NCBI RefSeq assembly: GCF_937941905.1
Contig: NZ_CALDGS010000169.1
Location: 1-14,855, forward strand
Reading direction: 5' to 3'
Length of the DNA: 14,855 bases
Origin: an uncultured Mycolicibacterium sp.
GTDB taxonomy: Bacteria; Actinomycetota; Actinomycetes; Mycobacteriales; Mycobacteriaceae
Shown here piece by piece: positions 5,890 to 12,912 of the stretch (within the stretch, counting starts at the first letter, position 1; each line of letters opens with the position of its first letter). The notes under the pieces were generated by a model that was given only the letters and a program-made list of their open reading frames with translations, had not been told where the DNA came from and did not search any database. Both the position numbers and the translations under genes were made by a program.

Positions 5890-8800
5890 TTAGGCCCGGC
5901 CGTAGCTGGTGCCGCCGCCGTCCTGCCAGGTCACCCAGGCCCGCGACGGATCACCGACCTGCACCACACCGTCGACCACCCGCCAGTAGCCGTCGTAGAC
6001 GGTGAAGGTGTTGGCCGACTGCGTGGTGCCGAGCGTGCCGCTTGCGGACCACGAGATGGTGGTAGTGCCGCTGCCCCACACCGTGACATCGCCCTTCTGG
6101 AGTGTCCAGCCGGCACCGGTGCCGGGGGTGATCCGGTTGTTGGGGATGCTGTCGCCGTCCGGGTCACCCACCCCCATGGTGCCGCGGGTGCAGACCCCGA
6201 ACGCGCAGGTGGCGTTGCCGTAGCCGCTGATCGTCGGTGCCTGGTTGATCGCGTAGATCGGGACCACGACGGTCAGCGTGGCGCTGCCGCCGTACCCGTC
6301 GGTGACGGTGACGGTGAACGCGTCCTGATAGGCGGCCAGGCTGACCCCGTTGTAGGTCGTGTCGGGGGCACCGATCTTCGCGGCCGCGTGCCGCTCGGCG
6401 GTGCTGAAGGTACTGACGTAGGTGAACGACCCGTCGGCGTTGATCGTGACGGTGGCGCCGCGCGCGGTGGTGATGGTGCCCGGCCAGATCGGCGCGTCGC
6501 CGTCCGGGTCGCTGAACGTCAGCTTGCCGGTGCTGGTCTGGGTGGTGCCGCTGAGCGTGCCCACCGTCGGCGCGGTGGTCAACGTCAGCGACGGCGCACC
6601 GTTGGGCACGTCCGGCGCCACCGCGATCTTCAGCGTGACGGTGTAGCCGTCGGCGGTGGTGGCCAGGACGGTCACCACGTCGTCGACCGTGGTGGAACGG
6701 CCCAGACCCGCGTCGCGGACGTAGGTGAACGCCCCGGTGACCGGGTCGAAGGCGGTGACCGTGCCCTTCGCCGGGTTGCCGACCAGCGTGAAGCTGGAGA
6801 ACAGCCCGGCGTCGTTGCCCGGGATCGGCACCCGGCCGTTGAACACCCCGTAGGTCGGCTTGGTGACGTCGGTCGGGGTGAGCGGCGCGGTGACGTTGGG
6901 CACCGTGACGTTCACATAGTCCCGGCCGTAGTGGCCGTCGGAGATCTCGACCTGGAAGCTCTGCGTCGGGCCGGCGTTCGCCGAGGAGATGTAGGTGAAG
7001 TCGCCGGTGGTCGGGTTGAGGATGATGATGCCGCCGCCGGTGGTGTAGGCCATGTTGCCGTTGAGGCCGGTGACCGACGACCCCACCAGCCGGAAGGTCA
7101 GGGGGTCGCCGTCGGCGTCGCTGCCGGTGATCTTGCCGCGCACCACCCCCAGCGCGTCGGGAGTGCCCACGGTCGGGATGTTCGCGGTGGGCGGGGTGTT
7201 CTCGCCGTCACCGGGCAGGATGTCGATCTTCAACGCCACCGTGTAGACCACCCCGTCGGCCGAGCGAACCGGGATGTAGACGATGTCGTAGCGGTCCTCG
7301 GGGTTCTCCGAGTAGTGGCGGTGGAAGAACGACGTACCGGGCAACGTCGCGGTGTAGGTGAAGCCGCCCCCGTCGGTGTTGATGGTGACCAACGCACCGA
7401 AGATGGAGGTGTAGGTGCCGCCCTGGGACACCCCGGTCCAGGTGACCGGGCGACCCAGGTCGTCGACGACGTGAAAGGTGCCGGCAGAGTACTGCGAGTA
7501 GGTGCCCTTGGCGCCGAACACGCTGACGGTGTAGTGCCAGGAGTCGTAGGTGGTCCAGGTGGTGAAGGTGGTGAACCGGGCCAGTTCCTGGAACCGCTTG
7601 TAGACCGCCACCAGGCCGACGTAGGTGACCAGCGTGAACGGGTTGACCTGTTCGGCCGTCCAGGTGGGCAGGGTGATGTTCCAGGCCCGCGCCGGGTCCT
7701 CGAACGCCCCGCCGTCACCGCCGAAGATCGCCCCGGCCTGGGCAGCGGCGACCTTGGTCAGCAGGGAGTCGAAGTCGTTGAGGTCGGAGACGGTGACATT
7801 GGCCCCGGTGGTGGCCTTGATGATGTCGATCTCGATCTGCACCGGATCGTAGTTGCCGTTGAGGAAGTCCTTGAGCACGGTGGCCACCCCGACCACGGCC
7901 GCACCCATCAGTTTGTAGGGCGTGATGATGCCGAGCGTGCCGGCGCCCGGGGCGATCTCGAACGCCGGCGCGACCCGGTTGAGGTAATCACCCCAGGCGT
8001 TGAGCATGCCGGTGAACCCGTACCCCGGCACCGCCGAAACGAAGAACATCCCGAGGATGTCGACCAGATCCCGCGCCCACCGCGCCGGGCTGCCCGGGGC
8101 GGCGTTGCCGATCAGGTTCTCCAGCTGCTGGTTGGCGTTGTCGAGGGTGTAGTCGGTCTGCTGCTGGGTGATGTCGGTGAACTTCCATGGCGCACCGGGC
8201 CAGCCCTGCAACCGGTTGCGCATCCACTGCAGATAGCCGACGTGGTACCACTCGAGGCTGCCGGGCTCCGGGGTGGCCGCGGCCTCCTGCGCACCGGTCT
8301 GCGGCACCGACGGGAACAACGCATCCAGCGGACTCAACGGCGCCGACCGCAGCCCCGACTTGACCAGCCCGACCAGACTCGGCCCGGCCACCGCGGCCGA
8401 ACCCAACCCCTGATACATCGCCACCGCCGTCGGCGCACCCACCACCGGAATCATCCCGATCAGGTCGCGCACCAGATCCTGGAACTCATCGGCGATGTCC
8501 GCCACATCACCACGCAACACCGCCGCACCGAGCGCCCCCGCATCCAGCAACGCACCGACACCGAACAGCACGGTCCCCACACCCGGGATCCAGCCGATAC
8601 TCCGACCGAGCTCGACCAGCAACCCCTCCCCGAGCAACTCGGCCACCGTGCCGATCGCCGCAGCCGCAGCCGCCCACGTGTCCTCACCACGACGACTGGC
8701 GGTCCAGATCGCCTGCAACACCACACCGATCGGCGACGTCGGCGGCGCGTCCTCACCCCCGAGGCCCAGCTGACGCAGAATCTCGCGCACAAAGCCGATC

Positions 8801-9579
8801 ATCGCCTCGGCCGCCTGCAGGTCCTCGTCGGAGATCTCGACATCGACCGGACCCGGACCCTGCTCGCCCACCTCACCCGAACCCGAACCGGGGCCGTTCT
8901 CCCCAGCCGGCGGCGGCGTATCCTGCCCCGCACCGGCCTCACCATCGCCGGACTCCCCGTCATTACCGGCGGCACCGCCGTCACCGAGATCAACGATCTG
9001 AGCAGCCGGCCACCCGTCACTGCCGACCGACGGCCCACCCTGATCCTCGCCCGGGCCGCTACCCGTATCAGACGGCTCGGGGATTTCGGGGATTTCCGGC
9101 GACTCGGACGGTCCCGCGTCCTCCGGATCCGGATCCGGATCGAGATCCGGTTCCGGATCGGGATCGACCGCACCCCCACCGAGGCCCGGATCATCCAGAT
9201 CATCCGGACCCGGCAGACCGACGTCACCACCGACGTCATCACCGACGTCACCACCGGTGTCATCACCGGTCTCGTCACCGGTGATGTCGCCGGTGTCGAC
9301 AAGCCGGGTCGGCCGCAGACCGGCCTTCACACCACCCACCGCACCGACGGACCTACGGACGACCGCCCCCCGCTTACCGTCGACACCGTCACCATCGCTG
9401 TCGGCACCCTGAGCCGCCGGAGCCTCGCCGGTGTCCGCACCGGCCACACCCCCACCACCGACCAGCGCCGCGGCCAACCCGACCCCGAGCGCACCCACCC
9501 CCAGCCAATGGGTGCGCTTCGCCGACCTACGGTGACGACCCTTCGTCCGCTGACACTTCCGAGGGCTGGCAGCGGCCAC
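5890..9579 (-). CDS. Giant exported Ig/VCBS-repeat surface protein, mosaic
   Basis: 1229 residues. Start: GTG with AAGGAG five bases upstream; an out-of-frame ATG lies directly behind the Shine-Dalgarno and is too close to compete well. Domains: a long basic n-region (7-23), hydrophobic 25-47 and probable signal cleavage after AGA (46-48); a calcium-loop-like DSDGDGVD (60-67); acidic Asp/Gly/Thr repeats (95-120) and Asp-Pro/Glu-Pro repeats (139-169); a Gly/Pro-rich spacer to about 245; a hydrophobic Gly-rich region (about 329-405) around IPGVG and IPVVGAP; a region of unknown fold (440-680); then Ig/cadherin/VCBS-like repeats. The repeats share a GxFTY motif at 738, 859, 949 and 1049 and DxDGD turns at 821, 1024 and 1139. 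The last repeat has Cys1125 and Cys1130, possibly a small disulfide loop. No LPXTG or membrane anchor is seen at the C-terminus. Function unknown; an envelope adhesin-like role is inference. Large Ig-like exported proteins are common in environmental mycobacteria. Confidence 0.88.
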   Translation of the reverse strand: MAAASPRKCQRTKGRHRRSAKRTHWLGVGALGVGLAAALVGGGGVAGADTGEAPAAQGADSDGDGVDGKRGAVVRRSVGAVGGVKAGLRPTRLVDTGDITGDETGDDTGGDVGDDVGGDVGLPGPDDLDDPGLGGGAVDPDPEPDLDPDPDPEDAGPSESPEIPEIPEPSDTGSGPGEDQGGPSVGSDGWPAAQIVDLGDGGAAGNDGESGDGEAGAGQDTPPPAGENGPGSGSGEVGEQGPGPVDVEISDEDLQAAEAMIGFVREILRQLGLGGEDAPPTSPIGVVLQAIWTASRRGEDTWAAAAAAIGTVAELLGEGLLVELGRSIGWIPGVGTVLFGVGALLDAGALGAAVLRGDVADIADEFQDLVRDLIGMIPVVGAPTAVAMYQGLGSAAVAGPSLVGLVKSGLRSAPLSPLDALFPSVPQTGAQEAAATPEPGSLEWYHVGYLQWMRNRLQGWPGAPWKFTDITQQQTDYTLDNANQQLENLIGNAAPGSPARWARDLVDILGMFFVSAVPGYGFTGMLNAWGDYLNRVAPAFEIAPGAGTLGIITPYKLMGAAVVGVATVLKDFLNGNYDPVQIEIDIIKATTGANVTVSDLNDFDSLLTKVAAAQAGAIFGGDGGAFEDPARAWNITLPTWTAEQVNPFTLVTYVGLVAVYKRFQELARFTTFTTWTTYDSWHYTVSVFGAKGTYSQYSAGTFHVVDDLGRPVTWTGVSQGGTYTSIFGALVTINTDGGGFTYTATLPGTSFFHRHYSENPEDRYDIVYIPVRSADGVVYTVALKIDILPGDGENTPPTANIPTVGTPDALGVVRGKITGSDADGDPLTFRLVGSSVTGLNGNMAYTTGGGIIILNPTTGDFTYISSANAGPTQSFQVEISDGHYGRDYVNVTVPNVTAPLTPTDVTKPTYGVFNGRVPIPGNDAGLFSSFTLVGNPAKGTVTAFDPVTGAFTYVRDAGLGRSTTVDDVVTVLATTADGYTVTLKIAVAPDVPNGAPSLTLTTAPTVGTLSGTTQTSTGKLTFSDPDGDAPIWPGTITTARGATVTINADGSFTYVSTFSTAERHAAAKIGAPDTTYNGVSLAAYQDAFTVTVTDGYGGSATLTVVVPIYAINQAPTISGYGNATCAFGVCTRGTMGVGDPDGDSIPNNRITPGTGAGWTLQKGDVTVWGSGTTTISWSASGTLGTTQSANTFTVYDGYWRVVDGVVQVGDPSRAWVTWQDGGGTSYGRA
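9118..9172 (-). repeat. GGATCC-type hexamer repeats coding for Asp-Pro/Glu-Pro
   Basis: A run of near-identical 6-bp units (GGATCC, with GGATCG, AGATCC and GGTTCC variants) lies in frame within the giant gene and encodes the alternating Asp-Pro/Glu-Pro stretch (about residues 139-153). Length changes in steps of 6 bp keep the frame, so this tract can vary between strains without breaking the protein. Confidence 0.8.
9218..9297 (-). repeat. 12-bp repeats coding for an Asp/Gly/Thr/Val tract
   Basis: About six degenerate units of the type ACCGACGTCACC / ACCGGTGTCATC follow each other on the plus strand. On the coding strand they give the GDxTGD/GGDVGD tract at about residues 95-120 of the giant protein. 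The acidic, glycine-spaced pattern could bind cations or act as an extended stalk. Confidence 0.75.
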
Positions 9580-9714
9580 CGCATCTCCTTCGCTCCGTCA
9601 CGGCCGGGCCGACCGTTGTCCGCGCCCGTTGCCGACAAAGCCGACGCCGACCCTGCCGCGCGATCCGACAGCACCCGCGCCGCCCCTGCCGGAACAGCGC
9701 GTTACCGGGTCAAA

Positions 9715-9720
9715 AAATTA
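9715..9720 (-). promoter_or_regulatory. Candidate -10 for the giant surface-protein gene
   Basis: TAATTT on the minus strand fits TANNNT inside the only AT-rich patch upstream of the gene. No -35 at a proper distance is recognisable, so this is a weak call. Confidence 0.3.
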
Positions 9721-9826
9721 ACACGTGCGACAGCGGATTTTCGGGCAAATTCGGAGGGATTTTTCTGCGCGTCGCGGCAACACCGTTGCCGGACCGGCCG
9801 GCGAGACCCGAAGCGGGCTGCAAAAT

Positions 9827-9884
9827 TGCTGATCGAACAGCATTCGCCGGGTGGACTCCCGCTGAACGTGTTCCCGTTCGCGGG
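9827..9884 (-). terminator. Hairpins downstream of hisS, possible terminator
   Basis: Two stems follow the hisS stop on the minus strand. The first (9858-9884) is 10 bp with one bulge and a 6-base loop (arms CCCGCtGAACG and CGTTCGCGGG as read on the plus strand) and has no U-tract. The second (9827-9842) has arms TGCTG/CAGCA with a 6-base loop and is followed on the minus strand by ATTTT. Together they could end the hydrolase-hisS transcript. Confidence 0.45.
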
Positions 9885-9912
9885 GTACACCGCGCGCAAC
9901 CACGCCGGCCCG

Positions 9913-11181
9913 TCAGGCCAACCGGGAAACCACCTCTTCCACGACCTCGTCGGCGGCGACATCGACCTGTTCACCGGTGGCCAGATCCTTGACCCCCACG
10001 GTGCCCGCCTCGATGTCACGGTCGCCGGCAACCAGCGCCACCGCCGCCCCGGACCGGTCGGCGGCCTTCATCGCGGCCTTCACGCTGCGGTCGCCGTAGG
10101 CCATGTCCACCCGGATCCCGGCCTCGCGCAGCCGGGCGGAAAGCACCGCCAGCCGCAGCTTGGCCTCCTCGCCGAGCGGCACGCAGTAGACGTCCACCCG
10201 CGCGGACGGCCCGACCGTCTTGCCCTCGGCGCGCAACGCCAGCAGGGTGCGGTCCACGCCGAGCCCGAACCCGATGCCGGACAGGTCCTGCCCGCCGAGC
10301 TGGCGCATCAGGCCGTCGTAGCGGCCGCCGCCGCCGATGCCGGACTGGGCGCCCAGCCCGTCGTGCACGAACTCGAAGGTGGTCTTGGTGTAGTAGTCCA
10401 GACCGCGCACCAGCCGCGGGTTGATCACGTACGGCACCCGCAGCGCGTCCAGGTGCGCCAGCACCGTCTCGAAGTGCTTGCGCGCCGTGTCCGACAAGTA
10501 GTCCAGCAGCACCGGCGCGTCGGCGGTCATCTCCCGCACGTGCGGCCGCTTGTCGTCGAGCACCCGCAGCGGGTTGAGCTCGGCGCGGCGGCGGGTCTCC
10601 TCATCCAGGTCGAGCTTGAACAGGAAGTCCTGCAGCGCCTTTCGGTACTGCGGCCGGCAGCTGTCGTCGCCCAGCGAGGTGATCTCCAACCGGAACCCGG
10701 TCAGCCCCAGCGACCGGTAGGCGGCGTCGGCGACGGCGACCACCTCGGCGTCCAGGGCCGGGTCGTCCACCCCGACGGCCTCCACCCCGACCTGCTGCAG
10801 CTGCCGGTAGCGGCCGGCCTGCGGCCGTTCGTAGCGGAAGAACGGCCCGGCGTAGCACAGCTTGACCGGCAGCGGCCCGCGGTCGAGGCCGTGCTCGATG
10901 ATCGCCCGCATCACCCCGGCGGTGCCCTCCGGGCGCAGGGTCACCGAGCGCTCGCCGCGGTCGAGGAAGGTGTACATCTCCTTGCTCACCACGTCGGTGG
11001 ACTCGCCGACCCCGCGCGCGAACAGCGCGGTGTCCTCGAAGATCGGCAACTCCACGTCGCCGTAGCCGGCCCGCCGCGCGGCACCGAGCAGCGAATCGCG
11101 CACGGCGACGAACTGCGCCGACTCCGGCGGCAGGTAGTCCGGAACACCCTTGGGGGCCTTGAACGCCGAGAACTCACTCAC
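9913..11181 (-). CDS. hisS: Histidyl-tRNA synthetase
   Basis: 422 residues, usual length for the bacterial enzyme; charges tRNA-His with histidine in the cytoplasm. Class II motifs are visible: TLRPEGTAGVMR (81-92), motif 2 FFRYERPQAGRYRQ (114-127), the histidine-specific motifs LVRGLDYYTKTTFEF (257-271) and GGGGRYDGL (283-291), and motif 3 GIGFGLGVDRTLLAL (302-316), whose Arg311 should bind ATP. Residues from about 325 form the anticodon-binding domain. The start is the GTG giving MSEFSAFKAPKGVPDY, chosen because that is the usual N-terminus. Its GTGA overlaps the stop of the upstream hydrolase gene, so the two are translationally coupled, as Rv2581c and Rv2580c are neighbours in M. tuberculosis. 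Confidence 0.97.
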   Translation of the reverse strand: MSEFSAFKAPKGVPDYLPPESAQFVAVRDSLLGAARRAGYGDVELPIFEDTALFARGVGESTDVVSKEMYTFLDRGERSVTLRPEGTAGVMRAIIEHGLDRGPLPVKLCYAGPFFRYERPQAGRYRQLQQVGVEAVGVDDPALDAEVVAVADAAYRSLGLTGFRLEITSLGDDSCRPQYRKALQDFLFKLDLDEETRRRAELNPLRVLDDKRPHVREMTADAPVLLDYLSDTARKHFETVLAHLDALRVPYVINPRLVRGLDYYTKTTFEFVHDGLGAQSGIGGGGRYDGLMRQLGGQDLSGIGFGLGVDRTLLALRAEGKTVGPSARVDVYCVPLGEEAKLRLAVLSARLREAGIRVDMAYGDRSVKAAMKAADRSGAAVALVAGDRDIEAGTVGVKDLATGEQVDVAADEVVEEVVSRLA

Positions 11182-11840
11182 AGAGGCAGACCTTCGAGGA
11201 ACGGGTTGGTGCGGCGTTCGGCACCGATGGTGGTGCGGGGCCCGTGCCCCGGCAGCACCACGGTGTCGTCGTCGAGCACCAACAGTCTGGACACGATCGA
11301 GCCGAGCAGGTCGCGGCCGCTGCCGCCGGGCAGGTCGGTACGGCCGACCGTGCCGCGGAACAGCGTGTCGCCGGTGAACACCACCTGGGTCGACTCCCCC
11401 GACACCCGGAACGACACCGAGCCCCGGGTGTGGCCCGGGGTGTGCTCGACGCACACCGTCATGCCGGCCAGCTCGAGCCGCTCCCGGTCGATCAGCTCGA
11501 TGACCTGGCGGGGTTCGCGGAACATGGCGCCGAACAGCAGCTGGGCCGGCCGGGGACCGAAGCCGCGGATCGGGTCGGTCAGCATGAACCGGTCGTCGGG
11601 ATGGATGTAGGCCGGACACCCGAAGGTGTCGGCCACCTTCTGCGCCGACCAGATGTGGTCGACGTGGCCGTGGGTGAGCAGCACCGCGGCCGGGGTGAGG
11701 CGGTGCTCGTCGAGGATGCGCCGCAGCGGGCCGAACGCCCGCTGCCCGGGGTCGACGACGACGGCGTCCGACCCGGGTCCAGGGGCCAGGACGTAGCAGT
11801 TGCACTGCGCCATCCCGGCGGCGAATCCGGTGAGCAACAC
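11178..11840 (-). CDS. Metallo-beta-lactamase-fold hydrolase, glyoxalase II-like (Rv2581c-like)
   Basis: 220 residues, probably cytoplasmic. The metal-binding signature THGHVDH (56-62), then His137 in EHTPGHTRGS, Asp158 in FTGDTLF and His199 in LPGHG supply the full set for two zinc (or iron) ions. The sequence tracks M. tuberculosis Rv2581c closely from memory, including LTPAAVLLTHGH, DRFMLTDPI and the C-terminal RRTNPFLEGL. Annotation as hydroxyacylglutathione hydrolase is conventional, but mycobacteria make mycothiol rather than glutathione, so the real thioester substrate is open. The start is a GTG giving MLLTGFAAG, matching Rv2581c, with GGAG-type sequences shortly upstream. It precedes hisS with a 4-base overlap and is divergent from the cyclophilin gene across 105 bp. 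Confidence 0.93.
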   Translation of the reverse strand: MLLTGFAAGMAQCNCYVLAPGPGSDAVVVDPGQRAFGPLRRILDEHRLTPAAVLLTHGHVDHIWSAQKVADTFGCPAYIHPDDRFMLTDPIRGFGPRPAQLLFGAMFREPRQVIELIDRERLELAGMTVCVEHTPGHTRGSVSFRVSGESTQVVFTGDTLFRGTVGRTDLPGGSGRDLLGSIVSRLLVLDDDTVVLPGHGPRTTIGAERRTNPFLEGLPL

Positions 11841-11903
11841 GATCTCCAGTCTCCCACCCCGACGTCGCCGCGGGTCGCGCAGGCCACGGGCGGGGCTGCC
11901 TGG

Positions 11904-11909
11904 CACACT
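11904..11909 (+). promoter_or_regulatory. Candidate -10 for the cyclophilin gene
   Basis: CACACT preceded by TGG, a weak extended -10, lies about 36 bp before the GTG start in the divergent intergenic region 11841-11945. No convincing -35 is seen. Confidence 0.25.
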
Positions 11910-11945
11910 CGGTGCGGATCCAGAGCGTAGGAGGAGGACCGGAGC

Positions 11946-12839
<894 letters not shown>

Positions 12840-12840
12840 G

Positions 12841-12902
12841 CGCGAGCAGACGCGCAGACCCCCCGGAGCGCCGTGCTCCGGGGGGTTTTGCGTCTGCTCG
12901 CG
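12841..12902. terminator. Long composite bidirectional terminator between ppiB and relA
   Basis: The inner stem CCCCCCGGAGC (12859-12869) pairs with GCTCCGGGGGG (12875-12885) around a GCCGT loop and is followed by TTTT (12886-12889), a classic intrinsic terminator for the plus-strand ppiB. An outer 13-bp perfect stem, CGCGAGCAGACGC (12841-12853) with GCGTCTGCTCGCG (12890-12902), encloses it. The almost continuous hairpin fills the space between the two convergent stop codons and should fold in either transcript, although only the ppiB side has a U-tract directly after the inner stem. Confidence 0.9.
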
Positions 12903-12912
12903 GGAAGAAGCG

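Larger units (their letters stand above)
9580..9912. other. Gene-free region between hisS and the giant gene
   Basis: 333 bp with no convincing gene. The hisS-proximal part (about 9800-9900) holds several hairpins. The middle (9711-9765) is clearly AT-richer than its surroundings, with TAATTT (minus strand, 9715-9720) as a possible -10 for the giant gene. If that is the promoter, the leader before the GTG is about 130 nt. I looked for the c-di-AMP riboswitch core in it and did not find it. Confidence 0.5.

Noticed and set aside
8460..9300. Minus-strand alternative frames inside the giant gene that are also open
   Set aside because: Arg/Ser/Val-rich shadows of the repeat-rich coding sequence; the main frame carries the signal peptide and Ig-like repeats without interruption.
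9327..9584. ATG-started alternative frame at the giant gene start (begins MRWPLPAL)
   Set aside because: The ATG abuts the Shine-Dalgarno sequence with no spacing, while the in-frame GTG five bases downstream has normal spacing and opens a protein with a signal peptide and repeats.
9580..9710. c-di-AMP (ydaO-type) riboswitch in the leader of the giant gene
   Set aside because: Considered because such riboswitches precede some actinobacterial cell-wall genes, but the conserved core is not recognisable.
9702..10031. 109-codon minus-strand ORF overlapping the end of hisS
   Set aside because: Overlaps hisS in another frame and ends in the AT-rich patch; Arg/Pro/Ser-rich with no recognisable domain or start signal.
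6388..11610. A 1740-codon open plus-strand frame across the giant gene, intergenic region and hisS
   Set aside because: It is antisense to two well-supported genes and crosses their boundary. The translation is low-complexity Arg/Gly/Val/His text typical of the opposite frame of GC-rich coding DNA.
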